From positions 42,011-106,010 of the forward strand of contig NZ_BCQR01000009.1 of the NCBI RefSeq assembly GCF_001552175.1: a DNA stretch of 64,000 bases, written 5' to 3'. Below the pieces are notes generated by a model. The model saw only the letters and a program-made list of their open reading frames with translations, was not told where the DNA came from and searched no databases. This DNA comes from Actinomadura kijaniata NBRC 14229. GTDB lineage: Bacteria; Actinomycetota; Actinomycetes; Streptosporangiales; Streptosporangiaceae. The position numbers and the translations under genes are program-made. Positions 40,544 through 51,190 of this stretch are shown piece after piece (positions within the stretch are counted from its first letter, which is position 1; the number at the start of each line of letters is the position of its first letter).

Positions 40544-40698
40544 CAGTCGGCCTCCCCGCGGTAGACGCCGTCGGCGTCGGGGGGCCCGTAGAGGTCGCGG
40601 AGGATCTGCTCCTCGTCGGGTTCGGTGGCGCGGTGGACGTCGGGGTGCGCGTCCACCATGTGCATGTTGGAGAGTTCTTCGCGGTCGGCCGGTTTCAC
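40543..40698 (-). CDS. Small protein upstream of the CHAP gene
   Basis: The 51-residue protein starts at GTG 40698, preceded by GGAGGAACC. It is acidic and hydrophilic (HRATEPDEEQILRDLYGPPD). Its stop overlaps the start of the CHAP gene by one base. No family is recognised. A longer upstream frame exists but has no start signal. Confidence 0.6.
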   Translation of the reverse strand: MKPADREELSNMHMVDAHPDVHRATEPDEEQILRDLYGPPDADGVYRGEAD

Positions 40699-40948
40699 GG
40701 TTCCTCCGGGAACGGTCTGTGTTCGGTAGACCGTAGTGGGGGTTTTCCTGGTTTTGGTGGGGTTCAGCGGACTTGGAATGGCCGGTGGGGTGGTGCCCGC
40801 TCGGACGCGTTCGATGCGTGTGCGGAGGCGCACGATGGGGTGTCCGGGTCGATACGCTGGGCCTGCGAACGCGCCCGTGGCGCTGGCAAGTTCGCGTCTG
40901 GCCGGGGACCGGCGCAGGCGTTCTCGCAGCTAGAGGGACTGATCAGCA

Positions 40949-41437
40949 GTGGCAGACAGCAGTTTTGACATCGTCAGCAAGCTCGACCGGCAGGAGGTCG
41001 ACAACGCGCTGAACCAGGCCACCAAGGAGGTCGCGAACCGGTTCGACTTCCGGAACGTGGACGCGGGCATCCGGTGGTCGGGCGAGACGATCGAGATCCA
41101 GGCCAACACCGAGGAGCGCGCCAACGCCGTTCTGGACGTGTTGAAGGACAAGCTGGTCAAGCGGCAGATCTCGCTGAAGGCGATCGACGCGGGCGAGCCC
41201 CGGCTCTCGGGCAAGCTCTACAAGCTGTCGGTGTCGCTGAAGGAGGGCATCTCCCAGGAGAACGCCAAGAAGATCAGCAAGATCATCCGGGAAGAGGGCC
41301 CGAAGGGCGTGAAGGCCCAGATCCAGGGCGAGGAGCTGCGGGTGTCGTCGAAGAAGAAGGACGACCTGCAGGAGGTCATCTCGCTGCTGAAGGGCAAGGA
41401 CCTGGATGTCGCGTTGCAGTTCGTGAACTACCGCTGA
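40949..41437 (+). CDS. yajQ: YajQ family nucleotide-binding protein
   Basis: The 162-residue protein has two ferredoxin-like repeats. The sequence [34 protein letters not shown] and the end [16 protein letters not shown] are diagnostic for YajQ. Some YajQ members bind cyclic-di-GMP, others nucleic acids or nucleotides. The start GTG 40949 gives the normal family length. It is a stand-alone gene. Confidence 0.95.
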   Translation: MADSSFDIVSKLDRQEVDNALNQATKEVANRFDFRNVDAGIRWSGETIEIQANTEERANAVLDVLKDKLVKRQISLKAIDAGEPRLSGKLYKLSVSLKEGISQENAKKISKIIREEGPKGVKAQIQGEELRVSSKKKDDLQEVISLLKGKDLDVALQFVNYR

Positions 41438-41587
41438 CTCGCGGGGTCACGCGGCCGGAGCGCCGGGGGGTTGGTGGTCCGGCCGCGTGACGTCCCTGAT
41501 GAGCGCGCCGACCTCTTCCCCCGCAGAAGCCGTCGGCGCGCTCTTGTTTCTTTGACGCCGGAGGCGGCCCGGAGGTTCGGAGATTTT

Positions 41588-41866
41588 TCAGCCGGCCATG
41601 GAGGCGCCGTCGCGGCGGTCCTCGAAGCCGTCGAGGGTGCGGGCCAGCTCGGCGAGGTCCAGGTCGAGGACGCGGGCGAGCGCGGCGACGGTGAAGAACG
41701 CGGGGACCGCGATGGCCCCGCGTTCGATCTTTCTGAGGGTCTCGATGGAGATCCCGGCCTCGGCGGCGACGGAGGAGGCGGGGCGGGGGCCGCGGGCGGC
41801 GCGCAGGATCTGGCCGAGGGCGCGGCCCCGGTCGCGCTGTTCGGAGGTGAGCGGTGTGCGGACCAT
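41588..41866 (-). CDS. XRE-family transcriptional regulator
   Basis: The 92-residue protein has an XRE helix-turn-helix covering residues about 14-70: LGQILRAARGPRPASSVAAE, AGISIETLRKIERGAI and FFTVAALARVLDLDL. It has no further domain. It is divergent from the methionine aminopeptidase gene, with a palindrome between the two starts that could be its operator. Confidence 0.85.
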   Translation of the reverse strand: MVRTPLTSEQRDRGRALGQILRAARGPRPASSVAAEAGISIETLRKIERGAIAVPAFFTVAALARVLDLDLAELARTLDGFEDRRDGASMAG

Positions 41867-41876
41867 GCGAGCATTC

Positions 41877-41890
41877 TAATACTGGTATTA
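41877..41890. promoter_or_regulatory. Palindrome between XRE gene and map
   Basis: TAATAC-TG-GTATTA is a perfect 6-bp-arm palindrome in the 35-base gap between the divergent starts at 41866 and 41902. It is the only AT-rich patch there, so promoters and operator must overlap. Confidence 0.55.
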
Positions 41891-41901
41891 AAATACGCGT
41901 C

Positions 41902-42672
41902 ATGGTGACCTATCGAAGCCCCCGGGAGTGGAAGATCATGCGCGAGGCCGGACGTGCCGTCGCGCGCACACTGGCCGCGGTGCGCGACGCGGCCGAGCCG
42001 GGCGTGCCGCTGGCCGAGCTGGACGCGGTGGCGGCGCGGACGCTGAAGGAGATGGACGCGCGCTCGTCGTTCCTGGGCTACCGGCCGGACTGGACCTCGG
42101 TTCCCTACCCCGCGATGGTCTGCGTCTCGGTCAACGAGGTGATCGTCCACGGCGTCCCGCACGCGCACATCACGTTGAAGGACGGCGACGTGGTGTCGGT
42201 GGACTGCGGGGCCGAGGTCGGCGGCTACCACGGCGACGCGGCGATCACGTTCGTGGTCGGGGAGGCCGACGCGGACGCCGAACGCCTGGTCGCCGCGACC
42301 GCGCGGGCGCTGGACGACGCGATCGCGGCGGCGCGGCCCGGCAACCGGATGGGAGACATCTCGCATGCGGTGGACCGGGTCGCGCGGGCGAACGGCTACG
42401 GCGCCCCCGACGGGTGGGGCGGCCACGGCATCGGCACCGCCATGCACGAGGACCCGGGCGTGCCCAACCGGGGCAGGCCCGGCCGGGGCCTGCGGCTGCG
42501 GGAGGGCCTGACGATCGCGATCGAGCCGATGTTCCACGAGGGCGGCGGGAACGAGACGCGGGTGCTGGACGACGACTGGTCGATCGCGACGGCCGACGGG
42601 AGCCGCGCGGCGCACTTCGAGCACACCGTCGCGATCACCGCGGACGGACCGCGGGTCCTGACCCTTCCCTAA
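41902..42672 (+). CDS. map: Type I methionine aminopeptidase
   Basis: The 256-residue protein removes the initiator Met. Metal ligands are visible: [18 protein letters not shown] (two Asp), [12 protein letters not shown] (His), IEPMFHEGG (Glu) and the final Glu in [14 protein letters not shown] 41902 follows a very short leader. It is convergent with htpX, the two stop codons overlapping in CTAA. It may be an additional copy besides a housekeeping map in the ribosomal operon (general knowledge of actinomycetes). Confidence 0.93.
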   Translation: MVTYRSPREWKIMREAGRAVARTLAAVRDAAEPGVPLAELDAVAARTLKEMDARSSFLGYRPDWTSVPYPAMVCVSVNEVIVHGVPHAHITLKDGDVVSVDCGAEVGGYHGDAAITFVVGEADADAERLVAATARALDDAIAAARPGNRMGDISHAVDRVARANGYGAPDGWGGHGIGTAMHEDPGVPNRGRPGRGLRLREGLTIAIEPMFHEGGGNETRVLDDDWSIATADGSRAAHFEHTVAITADGPRVLTLP

Positions 42673-43523
42673 CGGTGACCCGCCATCCGCTCCAGCCGGG
42701 CGATGCGCTCGGCGGTCGGCGGGTGGGTGGAGAACAGCCTGCCGACGCCGCCGCCCCGGAACGGGTTGGCGATCATCAGCGAGCTGGTGGAGGCCAGCTG
42801 CGGGTCCTGCGGCAGCGGCAGCGCCTGCGTGCCACGTTCGATCTTGCGCAGCGCGGAGGCGAGCGCCAGCGGGTCGCCGGTGAGCCGCGCGCCGGAGGCG
42901 TCGGCCTGGTACTCGCGGGTGCGGGAGATCGCCATCTGGACGACGGCGGCGGCGAGCGGGCCGAGGACCATCATCAGCAGCGCGCCGAGCAGGCCGGGCC
43001 CCTCGTCGTCGTCGGACCGCCCGACCGGCAGGAAGATCGCCAGATTGGCCACATAGGTGATCACGGTGGCGAGGGCGGCGGCGACCGAGGAGATGAGGAT
43101 GTCGCGGTTGTGGACGTGCGACAGCTCGTGGCCGAGGACGGCGCGCAGCTCGCGCTCGTCGAGGATCTCCAGGATCCCCCGGGTGGCGCAGACCGCGGCG
43201 TTGCGCGGGTTGCGGCCGGTGGCGAACGCGTTGGGCTGCCTCGTCTCCGACACGTACAGCCGCGGCATGGGCTGGCGCGCGGCCGTGGCCAGCTCCCGCA
43301 CGATGCGGTACAGGGCGGGGGCCTCGACCTCGCTGACCGGGTGGGCGTGCATGGACCGCAGCGCGATCCGGTCGCTGTAGAAGTACGCGATCCCGTTGGT
43401 GACCAGCGCGATGACCAGGGCGATGGTGAGCCCGGCACGACCGCCGAGGGCCCAGCCGACCGCCAGCATCAGCGCCGACAGCGCGGCGATGAGGACCGCC
43501 GTCTTGACGCCGTTGAACCGCAC
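42669..43523 (-). CDS. htpX: Membrane zinc metalloprotease HtpX
   Basis: This 284-residue M48 protease degrades misfolded membrane proteins. The zinc motif HELSHVHN (HExxH) lies at about residue 134. The third ligand is the Glu in [15 protein letters not shown]. Two N-terminal membrane segments (about 6-50) and two central ones (about 145-185) fit the family. GTG 43523 has GGGAGG at 9 bases; a TTG at 43559 would add 12 residues but has a weaker signal. Confidence 0.92.
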   Translation of the reverse strand: MRFNGVKTAVLIAALSALMLAVGWALGGRAGLTIALVIALVTNGIAYFYSDRIALRSMHAHPVSEVEAPALYRIVRELATAARQPMPRLYVSETRQPNAFATGRNPRNAAVCATRGILEILDERELRAVLGHELSHVHNRDILISSVAAALATVITYVANLAIFLPVGRSDDDEGPGLLGALLMMVLGPLAAAVVQMAISRTREYQADASGARLTGDPLALASALRKIERGTQALPLPQDPQLASTSSLMIANPFRGGGVGRLFSTHPPTAERIARLERMAGHR

Positions 43524-43601
43524 TTCCGCCTGCCTCCCCGTTGTCGGAGTGTCACTCAATGCAACGGTTTGACCAGGTGAAATGTTCCCGGATGCGCCCT
43601 G

Positions 43602-45074
43602 TCAGCTCACCGTGGCGACGGTCTGCAGGACGATCTGCGGCGCGACCGACAGCACCACGGCCCCGGCGAACGCGGCGGCGATGGCGGCCCGCACCGGCGT
43701 TCCGGGGGCCACGTCGGCGGGCCGCCCGGCCGGGGCGGTGAACAGCCGGACCGCCCACAGCAGGTAGTAGTACAGGCCGATCACCGTGTTGACCGCCATG
43801 ACGACGGCGAGCCAGGTGACGTCCCCGGCGACGGCCGCGCGGAACACCACGACCTTGGCGAACAGCCCCATCACGCCGGGCGGCAGGCCCGCCAGGCAGA
43901 TCAGGAAGAACGCCATCGCGGCGGCCAGGCCGGGGCGGGTGCGGGCCAGGCCCCGGTAGTCGTCGAGGGCGTCGCGGGTGAGGCGTTCGCGGACGGCGAC
44001 GATGACGGCGAACGCGCCGATGTTCATCACCGCGTACAGGGCGACGTAGGCGGTGGTGGCGGCGACGGCCTCGGGCAGGCGGCTACGGCCGACGGCCAGC
44101 GGCGCGAGCATGTAGCCGGACTGGGCGACCGACGACCAGGCCAGCAGGCGGATCGCGGTGGTCTGCCGGAGGGCCAGCAGGTTGCCGAGGGTCATGGTGA
44201 CGGCGGCGAGCACGGCGACCACCGGCCCCCAGACGTGCCCGAACGCCGGGAAGCCCAGCGCCAGCACGATCGCCAGCCCCGCGAACCCGGCGGCCTTGGA
44301 CACCACCGACAGGAACGCCGCGACCGGCAGCGGGGCCCCCTGGTACACGTCGGGGGCCCAGAAGTGGAACGGCACGGCGGCGACCTTGAACGCGAACCCG
44401 GCCAGCACCAGCACGATCCCCACGACCGCGACCGGTTCCAGCTCCGTGGGCAGCCGGTCCAGGGCGGGCGCGATCCGGTCCAGGTGCATCGCGCCGGTCG
44501 CGCCGTACACCAGGCTGATCCCGAACAGCATCACCGCCGCCGAGATCACCGAGACCAGGAACAGCTTCAGCGCCGCCTCGGAGGCGACCCCGTCGTAGCG
44601 GCGCAGCGCGACCAGCGCGAACACCGGCAGCGACAGCGTCTCCAGGGACACCGCCAGCAGCACCAGGTCGCGCGCCGCGACCAGGGTCAGCGCCCCGACG
44701 ACGGCGGCCAGCAGCAGGAAGTGGTACTCCCCGGCCGGGATCCGCGACTCGACGACCTCCCGGACCGACAGCAGCACCACGATCACGGCCGCCGCGAGCA
44801 CGACGCCCTGGAACAGCAGCGTGAAGTCGTCGGCGACGTAGGAGCAGGAGCGGGGTCCGTTCCCGCGCAGCCCGGTGGGCAGGCAGAACGTCGCCCGCCG
44901 CCCGCCGAACGCCAGCGCGGCCACCGCGAGCAGCGCGACGCCCAGGGCCCCGCCGCTGACCAGCGCCAGCGCCCGGCGGGGCGCGCCGAACGCGTCGGCC
45001 AGCAGCGCCCCGAGCGCCGCGACGGCCAGGATCAGCGGCGGCGCGATCGCCGCGTAGTCGATCCCCTGGATCAT
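43602..45074 (-). CDS. nuoN: NADH-quinone oxidoreductase subunit N
   Basis: The 490-residue antiporter-like membrane subunit has 14 predicted helices. Typical segments include LFLVSVISAAVMLFGISLVY, FKVAAVPFHFWAPDVYQGAP (helix 7-8 with the key Lys), and LLAWSSVAQSGYMLAPLAVG. It is the last gene of the nuoI-N block. ATG 45074 has GGGAGG upstream; GTG 45086 is too close to that site. Confidence 0.95.
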   Translation of the reverse strand: MIQGIDYAAIAPPLILAVAALGALLADAFGAPRRALALVSGGALGVALLAVAALAFGGRRATFCLPTGLRGNGPRSCSYVADDFTLLFQGVVLAAAVIVVLLSVREVVESRIPAGEYHFLLLAAVVGALTLVAARDLVLLAVSLETLSLPVFALVALRRYDGVASEAALKLFLVSVISAAVMLFGISLVYGATGAMHLDRIAPALDRLPTELEPVAVVGIVLVLAGFAFKVAAVPFHFWAPDVYQGAPLPVAAFLSVVSKAAGFAGLAIVLALGFPAFGHVWGPVVAVLAAVTMTLGNLLALRQTTAIRLLAWSSVAQSGYMLAPLAVGRSRLPEAVAATTAYVALYAVMNIGAFAVIVAVRERLTRDALDDYRGLARTRPGLAAAMAFFLICLAGLPPGVMGLFAKVVVFRAAVAGDVTWLAVVMAVNTVIGLYYYLLWAVRLFTAPAGRPADVAPGTPVRAAIAAAFAGAVVLSVAPQIVLQTVATVS

Positions 45075-45078
45075 GGGG

Positions 45079-46587
45079 TCAGCCACCTCCCAGCAACGCG
45101 CGCACCGGTGCGGTGGTCACGTCCAGCAGCGTCTTCGGCCAGAGCCCGACCAGCAGGGTCAGCGCGACCAGCGGCAGCCACGCGGCGTACTCGTGGCGGG
45201 TGACCGCCGCGACCGGCCCGGCGGTGAGGCGTTCGTCGGGCACCGGCCCGTGCGTGATCCTGGAGAGCATCCGCAGGAAGTAGGCGGCGGTCAGCACCGC
45301 GCCGATCCCGCCGACGGCCATGAACGTCACGAACGTCGCGCGCGGCAGGTCCGCGTCCGGCCGGTAGGCCCCGAGCAGCGCGAGCATCTCGCCCCAGAAC
45401 CCGGCCAGCCCCGGCAGCCCCAGGCTCGCCACCGACGCGAACGTCAGCACCGACGCCAGCCGGGGCGCGGAGGTCAGCAGTCCGCCGCCGAGCTCCCGCA
45501 GGTCGCCGGTGCCGTACCGGTCCTTGACCGATCCGGCGAGGAAGAACAGCAGGCCGGTGATCAGGCCGTGGGCGATGTTGCCGAACAGGGCGGCGTTCAC
45601 CCCGACCGGCGTGAGCGTGGCGATGCCCAGCAGCACGAAGCCCATGTGCCCGACCGACGAGAACGCGATCATCCGTTTGAGGTCGGTCTGCGCCAGGCAC
45701 GCCAGCGCCCCGTAGACGATCCCGACCACGGCGAGCAGCCCGAGCCAGGGGGCCCAGAACTCGGCCCCCTCGGGCGCGGACGGCAGCGCGATCCGGACGA
45801 TCCCGTAGGTGCCCATCTTCAGCAGGACCCCGGCCAGCAGGACCGATCCGGCGGTGGGCGCGGCGGTGTGGGCGTCGGGCAGCCAGGTGTGCAGCGGCCA
45901 CATCGGGGCCTTCACCCCGAAGCCCAGGGCCATGAGCAGGAACGCGACGATCTGCACGCCGCGGGTCAGGCCCTCGCCGTGCCGCTGCGCCAGGACGGTC
46001 ATGTCGAGCGTTCCGGCCTTGACCCCGACCAGCAGCATCCCGGCCAGCAGCAGGCCGGAGCCGAGCAGCGTGTACAGGATGAACTTCAGGGCCGCCGCGC
46101 GCCGGTCACCGGTCCCCCAGATCGCGATCACCGCGTACATCGGGACCAGCACGACCTCGAAGAACACGAAGAACAGGACCAGGTCGAGCGCCACGAACGT
46201 GCCGAGCATGCCGACTTCGAGCACCAGCAGCAGCGCGGTGAACAGGCGGAGCCGTCCCCCGGCGGGCGGGTGCTTGGCGGTGTAGACCAGGCACAGGAAC
46301 GTCAGCAGCGCCGTCAGCAGCACCAGCGGCAGCGAGATCCCGTCCACGCCGAGGTGGAAGCGGAGCCCGATCGACGGGGCCCACGGCCAGTCCACCCGCA
46401 GCTGCATGCGCTGCGGGGCGCCGAAGTCGAACGCGGTCAGCGCCGACAGCCCCACCAGCAGCGTCGCGCCGGACAGCCCGACGGCGAACCGGCCGAGCGC
46501 GGCGTCGTCGCCGAGGAACCGCTCGCGTGGCAGCGCCAGCGCCAGGGCCCCCGCCAGCGGGATCGCCATCATCAGCAGGAAGATCAA
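45079..46587 (-). CDS. nuoM: NADH-quinone oxidoreductase subunit M
   Basis: The 502-residue proton-pumping antiporter-like subunit shows the diagnostic segments LFFVFFEVVLVPMYAVI (key Glu in helix 5), [20 protein letters not shown] (key Lys) and LKRMIAFSSVGHMGFVLLG. The start is the TTG at 46587 overlapping the nuoL stop (TTGA). An ATG 15 bases further in is the alternative. It is 5 bases before nuoN. Confidence 0.95.
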   Translation of the reverse strand: MIFLLMMAIPLAGALALALPRERFLGDDAALGRFAVGLSGATLLVGLSALTAFDFGAPQRMQLRVDWPWAPSIGLRFHLGVDGISLPLVLLTALLTFLCLVYTAKHPPAGGRLRLFTALLLVLEVGMLGTFVALDLVLFFVFFEVVLVPMYAVIAIWGTGDRRAAALKFILYTLLGSGLLLAGMLLVGVKAGTLDMTVLAQRHGEGLTRGVQIVAFLLMALGFGVKAPMWPLHTWLPDAHTAAPTAGSVLLAGVLLKMGTYGIVRIALPSAPEGAEFWAPWLGLLAVVGIVYGALACLAQTDLKRMIAFSSVGHMGFVLLGIATLTPVGVNAALFGNIAHGLITGLLFFLAGSVKDRYGTGDLRELGGGLLTSAPRLASVLTFASVASLGLPGLAGFWGEMLALLGAYRPDADLPRATFVTFMAVGGIGAVLTAAYFLRMLSRITHGPVPDERLTAGPVAAVTRHEYAAWLPLVALTLLVGLWPKTLLDVTTAPVRALLGGG

Positions 46588-48698
46588 AGCGAGATCACCA
46601 CCACGGCCGCGATGACGACGACACCGGCCAGCACGCCGGTGAGATAGGTCTGCGGGTTGCCGTTCTGCGGCAGGCGCAGCAGCCCGCCGAGACGGCGCGC
46701 GGCCCGCCCGGTGCCGAGGACGGCGGCGTCGATGCCCCGGTCGTCGGCGCGGACGACCAGCCGGGCCAGGGCGAGCACGGGACGGACGACGACGGCGTCG
46801 TAGAGCGTGTCCACGTGGAAGGCGTTCGCGAACACCGGCCGCAGCGGGCCGAGCCTCCCGGCGGGGTCGGCGGCGGGGTCGCGGTTCCACAGCAGGAACG
46901 CGCCGCCCGCGCCGAGCGCGGCCAGCAGCAGCGCCAGCAGGGCCGACCCGAGATGCGGCCGGAGCTCCTCGGCCCCCAGGCCGAAGAACCCGAGGATCGC
47001 CGACGGCACCGCCAGCGCCGCGACCGTCCACGCCATGATCTTGGGGGCCTCGCGCGGCTCGAACTCCCCGCGCGTCTCCCCGAAGAACGTCATCAGCCAC
47101 AGCCGCGCGGCGTAGGCGGCGGTGAGCGCGACGGTGACCAGCAGCCCGAGGTAGATCAGCCAGGCGGTCCAGCCCGGGACGCCCGGCCAGAGCGGCCCGG
47201 GGCTCTCCGCCAGGCTCCTCGCGACCAGGTCGCGATGGGGTGTCCCGCTCACCGGCATGTGGGCGGACAGGTCGGGCAGGTGCGCCCGCGAAAGCGTCGC
47301 CGCCGGAGCCTCCGGAGCGCGGTGGCCGTCCAGCGCCGCGTGCTGGGCCGCCTCGATGATCGAGTCCTTGCTGAACCAGCCGCTCACCGGCGGGATCCCG
47401 ACCAGCGCGGCCAGCCCGACCGTCATCGACAGGAAGGTCAGCGGCATCGCGCGCCGCAGCCCGCCGTAGTGCCGCAGCAGGTTGGACCCGGCGACCATGA
47501 TCACCGATCCGGCGGCCAGGAACAGCAGCGCCTTGAACGCGCCGTGCGTCAGCAGGTGGAAGATCGCCGCCGACTTCGCGCCGACCGCCAGCCCGGCGGC
47601 CATCACCGCGAGCTGGCTGATCGTGGAGTAGGCCAGCACCCGTTTGATGTCGTCCTGGGCCAGGGCCGCCAACGCCGAGCCGACCATGGAGATCACCGCG
47701 AGGACGCCGAGCACGGTCAGCGCCGCCGAGCCGGTCAGGAACACCCCGTACAGCCGCGCGACCACGTAGATCCCCGCCGCGACCATCGTCGCCGCGTGGA
47801 TCAGCGCGCTGATCGGCGTGGGACCGGCCATCGCGTCGGGGAGCCAGGTGTGCAGCGGGAACTGGGCGCTCTTGCCGGCCACGCCCGCCAGCAGCAGCAA
47901 CGCCGCCACGGTCACGGTCGTGTCGGGCATCTGCGGCACCCGCTGGAGCACGTCGGAGATCCGGAACGACCCCGCCCCGATCCCCAGCAGGAAGATCCCG
48001 AACAGGAAGCCGACATCGCCCAGCCGCGTGACCAGGAACGCCTTCACCGCGGCCCGCGAGTTCTCGCGGTTCTCCCAGTGGTGGCCGATCAGGAAGTACG
48101 AGCAGACGCCCATGACCTCCCAGCCGACGTACAGCAGCAGCAGGTCGCCCGCGTACACCACCAGCAGCATCGCCGCCGTGAACAGCGAGATGAACGCCGC
48201 GTACGACGAGTATCGGGGGTCCTTGGCCATGTAGGCGACCGAGTAGACCTGCACGGCCAGCGCGACGCAGCACACCATCAGCGCGACGACGGCGGCCAGG
48301 CCGTCCACCTGGAGACCGATCCGGATCGGCACCGACCCGGTCCCGACCAGCGTCAGCGTGCCGGCGCGCTCGCCCGGCGACCGCCAGACGGTGAACGCCA
48401 CGATCGCCGCCAGCACCGTCGCCGCCGCCATCGGCAGGCAGGCGGCCAGCGCGGGGCCGTTGCGCAGCGGGGTGCGTTCGGCGACGACGGCGGCGCGCCG
48501 CCAGACGCGCTCGCCGGTGCGGGGGCCGCCGCCGGGCACCTTCTCGAAGACGACGGCGCGCGGGTCCTCGGGCGGCTCGGGCCCGGCGGGCGTCGCGCCC
48601 CCGGCCCGCAGCGCCTCCGACAGCTTCGGCCCGAGCAGGAAGCCCGCGAACGCCGCCAGGAACGGCAGCAGGATCGTCAGCGAGGCGAGAACGATCAC
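46584..48698 (-). CDS. nuoL: NADH-quinone oxidoreductase subunit L
   Basis: The 704-residue antiporter-like subunit has the long C-terminal lateral helix. It contains [40 protein letters not shown] and [17 protein letters not shown]. It is longer than many NuoL (about 610-650), with an insertion of about 50 residues after the first helix ([20 protein letters not shown]). GTG 48698 overlaps the nuoK stop. Confidence 0.95.
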   Translation of the reverse strand: MIVLASLTILLPFLAAFAGFLLGPKLSEALRAGGATPAGPEPPEDPRAVVFEKVPGGGPRTGERVWRRAAVVAERTPLRNGPALAACLPMAAATVLAAIVAFTVWRSPGERAGTLTLVGTGSVPIRIGLQVDGLAAVVALMVCCVALAVQVYSVAYMAKDPRYSSYAAFISLFTAAMLLVVYAGDLLLLYVGWEVMGVCSYFLIGHHWENRENSRAAVKAFLVTRLGDVGFLFGIFLLGIGAGSFRISDVLQRVPQMPDTTVTVAALLLLAGVAGKSAQFPLHTWLPDAMAGPTPISALIHAATMVAAGIYVVARLYGVFLTGSAALTVLGVLAVISMVGSALAALAQDDIKRVLAYSTISQLAVMAAGLAVGAKSAAIFHLLTHGAFKALLFLAAGSVIMVAGSNLLRHYGGLRRAMPLTFLSMTVGLAALVGIPPVSGWFSKDSIIEAAQHAALDGHRAPEAPAATLSRAHLPDLSAHMPVSGTPHRDLVARSLAESPGPLWPGVPGWTAWLIYLGLLVTVALTAAYAARLWLMTFFGETRGEFEPREAPKIMAWTVAALAVPSAILGFFGLGAEELRPHLGSALLALLLAALGAGGAFLLWNRDPAADPAGRLGPLRPVFANAFHVDTLYDAVVVRPVLALARLVVRADDRGIDAAVLGTGRAARRLGGLLRLPQNGNPQTYLTGVLAGVVVIAAVVVISL

Positions 48699-49075
48699 GA
48701 TGAGGAGACCTCCGCCCCGTGCCGCGCGTCGGCGTCCGGCCGTTCCCCGGCGGCGTTCCCGTTGGTGCCGTCCTCGGCGAGGGTCCGCAGCCGGTCCACG
48801 TCGATCATCCGGCGGTTGCGGTAGACCAGCAGCACGATCGCCAGCCCGAGCCCGACCTCGGCCGCCGCGATCACGATGGTGAACAGCGTGAGGACCTGGC
48901 CGCCGTGCAGCCGGTCGCGCCAGTGGACGTCGAAGGCGACGAGGTTGAGGTTGACGGCGTTGAGCATGAGCTCGACGGACATCAGCACGAGGATCGCGTT
49001 GCGGCGGGCGAGGACCCCGTACACGCCGATCGAGAACAGCAGCGCCGACACCACCGCCGGATACGCCAGGTGCAT
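48695..49075 (-). CDS. nuoK: NADH-quinone oxidoreductase subunit K
   Basis: The 126-residue protein has three helices with conserved Glu residues in [18 protein letters not shown] and [21 protein letters not shown] hydrophilic tail of about 30 residues ([20 protein letters not shown]) is longer than usual. ATG 49075 overlaps the nuoJ stop by one base. Confidence 0.95.
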   Translation of the reverse strand: MHLAYPAVVSALLFSIGVYGVLARRNAILVLMSVELMLNAVNLNLVAFDVHWRDRLHGGQVLTLFTIVIAAAEVGLGLAIVLLVYRNRRMIDVDRLRTLAEDGTNGNAAGERPDADARHGAEVSSS

Positions 49076-49614
49076 CAGCGGTTCCCCTTCCCGTTCCCGG
49101 ACGCCGGGTCCTGCGGGCCGATGTCGGAGCGCGACAGCACGATCGCGCCGACCAGCGCCGCCAGCAGCAGCACCGACAGCACCTCGAACGGCAGCACCCA
49201 CGTCCGGAAGATGCTCGCGCCGAGCCCCTCGGCCGCGCCCTGGTCGCCCTTCAGCGGCGTGTAGGCGTCGCGGAAGCCCATGACCAGCACCGTCACCAGC
49301 ACCCCGGCGGTCGCCAGCGCGACGCCGAGGGCGACCCAGCGGTTGCCGGAGTCCAGGTCCTCGCTCTCGCCGATCGGCGCGCGGGTCAGCATGATGCCGA
49401 ACAGCAGCAGCACCACGACCGCGCCCACGTAGATCAGCACCTGGACCCACGCCACGAACTCGGCGGTCAGCACCAGGTAGCCGCCCGCCAGCGCGCCGAA
49501 CGACACCACCAGCCACAGCGCCGCGTGCACGAGCTGCCGGGTCGTGACGACCATGATCCCCGAACCGACGGCGACGACGCCCAGCAGCGTGAAGACGACC
49601 TCCGGCCCGGTCAC
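49075..49614 (-). CDS. nuoJ: NADH-quinone oxidoreductase subunit J
   Basis: The 179-residue protein has five helices, with the typical [40 protein letters not shown] and [17 protein letters not shown] 49614 overlaps the nuoI stop. It takes part in the membrane arm of complex I. Confidence 0.95.
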   Translation of the reverse strand: MTGPEVVFTLLGVVAVGSGIMVVTTRQLVHAALWLVVSFGALAGGYLVLTAEFVAWVQVLIYVGAVVVLLLFGIMLTRAPIGESEDLDSGNRWVALGVALATAGVLVTVLVMGFRDAYTPLKGDQGAAEGLGASIFRTWVLPFEVLSVLLLAALVGAIVLSRSDIGPQDPASGNGKGNR

Positions 49615-50147
49615 GCGCCCCCTCCGGGGCGGCGCGCCGCGCGGGCCGCGGACTTCTCCGCCGTCGCGATCTCCTTGGGCGGCTCGGCGAGCGGGTCGTG
49701 GGCCTGCGGCGGCGGGACCGTCCACATCCACTCGCGCAGCCGGTCCTTCTCATGGGTGAGCTCGGCGATGTCGTACTCGGCGTACTCGAACTCCGGCGAC
49801 CAGAACAGCGCGTCGAACGGGCACACCTCGACGCAGATCCCGCAGTACATGCACAGCGCGAAGTCGATGGCGAAACGGTCGAGCACGTTCCGCGTGCGGG
49901 GCCGCCCGCCGCCCTCGGCGGGCAGGGTCTCCTTGTGCGAGTCGATGTAGATGCACCAGTCGGGGCACTCGCGCGCACACAGCATGCACACGGTGCAGTT
50001 CTCCTCGAACAGCGCGATCACGCCCCGGCTGCGCGGCGGCAGCTCCGGCCGCGCGTCGGGGTACTGGCGCGTGATCGAACGCCTGGTCATCGTCCGCAAC
50101 GTGACGGCCAGCCCCTTGGCCAGCCCGCCTCCTGGTAGCCGTCCCAC
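49611..50147 (-). CDS. nuoI: NADH-quinone oxidoreductase subunit I (2x 4Fe-4S)
   Basis: The 178-residue subunit carries two 4Fe-4S clusters: [12 protein letters not shown] and [12 protein letters not shown], both complete. Unusually for a partial complex I locus, it heads its own block nuoI-J-K-L-M-N, separated from nuoA-B-C-H by plus-strand genes. GTG 50147 gives the expected N-terminus ([16 protein letters not shown]) but has no strong ribosome binding site. Confidence 0.95.
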   Translation of the reverse strand: MGRLPGGGLAKGLAVTLRTMTRRSITRQYPDARPELPPRSRGVIALFEENCTVCMLCARECPDWCIYIDSHKETLPAEGGGRPRTRNVLDRFAIDFALCMYCGICVEVCPFDALFWSPEFEYAEYDIAELTHEKDRLREWMWTVPPPQAHDPLAEPPKEIATAEKSAARAARRPGGGA

Positions 50148-50262
50148 GGGTCACATGATTCCTTACCTTGCGTCGCTGGGGAACGCGGCGGGGGTCGCGT
50201 TCGTCAAACGGGGCATGGGTCAGGCGGCACGCCGGCACCGCCGACACCCCTCGGGAGGGCCC

Positions 50263-51147
50263 GTGAGCGACAACAGGTACGGCCCCTACAACCCGGACGG
50301 GGATCCCCCTCCGGGCGTGCCTCCGCACGCGTCATACCCCCATCCGCCACGGTCGCACCATCCCCATCAGCCGTTCCGGACCGGCTCGTACCCGTCCGGT
50401 TCCCGGTACCCGTATCCGCCGGGTCCGCGTCCGGTCCCGCCGGTCCCGCCCGCCTGGCGCGCCCCGTACCAGATGCCGCCCCCGCCGCCCCCGGCGTATC
50501 CGCTGTTCCCGCCGCCCGAGCCGGAGCCGCGCGGGTACCTGTGGGCGTTCACGCCGTTCTTCACGTTCGGGTTCGGGACGCCGTTCACGTTCCTGTACGC
50601 GGCGGCCCGGCGGCGTTCGGCCGGGTACGGCCTGACGGCGGCGAGCTACGGCGGCACGCTGCTGTCGGTGTTCACGCTGATGAACATGGGCGTCCCTGCC
50701 CTGGAGATGCTCGGCAGCTTCCTGCTGATGCTGCTGTGGATCGGCGGGACGGTGCACGCCTTCGCGGTGCGGCCCTCGGTGTTCCCGCCCACCACGCCGC
50801 CCAACCGGATGAACCAGCACGCCGTCCAGGTGGCGAAGTACCGCCGCGCGCTCCGCGAGGAGGCCCGCGCCCTGGTGGCGGAGGACCCGGCCCTGGCCCA
50901 CGAGCTGCGCATCGGCCGTCCCGACCTCCCCCGCGCCTACGACGACGGGGGCCTGATCGACGTCAACAACGCCGCGCCCCAGGCGCTGGCGACGCTGCCG
51001 GGCATGACCGACGAGCTGGTGGCCCGTGTCGTGAAACGCCGCCGGGAGCAGGGCGGTTTCGTGTCGGCGGAGGAGCTGGCGCTGGACGTCGACTACCCGG
51101 CCGACGCCCTGCCGAAGCTGGCCGAGTACGCGATCTTCCTGCCCTGA
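50263..51147 (+). CDS. Membrane protein with helix-hairpin-helix domain
   Basis: The 294-residue protein has about 90 N-terminal residues of Pro/Tyr/Arg-rich low complexity, then hydrophobic segments (YLWAFTPFFTFGFGTPFTFL and FLLMLLWIGGTVHAFAV). A C-terminal ComEA-like helix-hairpin-helix follows: LIDVNNAAPQALATLPGMTD and VVKRRREQGGFVSAEEL. GTG 50263 has GGGAGGG upstream. Proteins of this layout are common in actinomycetes with unknown role; DNA or protein binding by the HhH is possible. Confidence 0.8.
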   Translation: MSDNRYGPYNPDGDPPPGVPPHASYPHPPRSHHPHQPFRTGSYPSGSRYPYPPGPRPVPPVPPAWRAPYQMPPPPPPAYPLFPPPEPEPRGYLWAFTPFFTFGFGTPFTFLYAAARRRSAGYGLTAASYGGTLLSVFTLMNMGVPALEMLGSFLLMLLWIGGTVHAFAVRPSVFPPTTPPNRMNQHAVQVAKYRRALREEARALVAEDPALAHELRIGRPDLPRAYDDGGLIDVNNAAPQALATLPGMTDELVARVVKRRREQGGFVSAEELALDVDYPADALPKLAEYAIFLP

Positions 51148-51190
51148 CACCCCCGGAATGATCGACCTCCGGCCGCGGTTCGACCCTGGT

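Noticed and set aside
45073..48824. Long plus-strand frames opposite nuoM and nuoL
   Set aside because: They are hydrophilic, Gln/Arg-rich shadows of membrane-protein genes, with no family.
51158..51190. Earlier start for the PPOX-class gene
   Set aside because: The extra 11 residues do not fit the family N-terminus, and a proper ribosome binding site is lacking.
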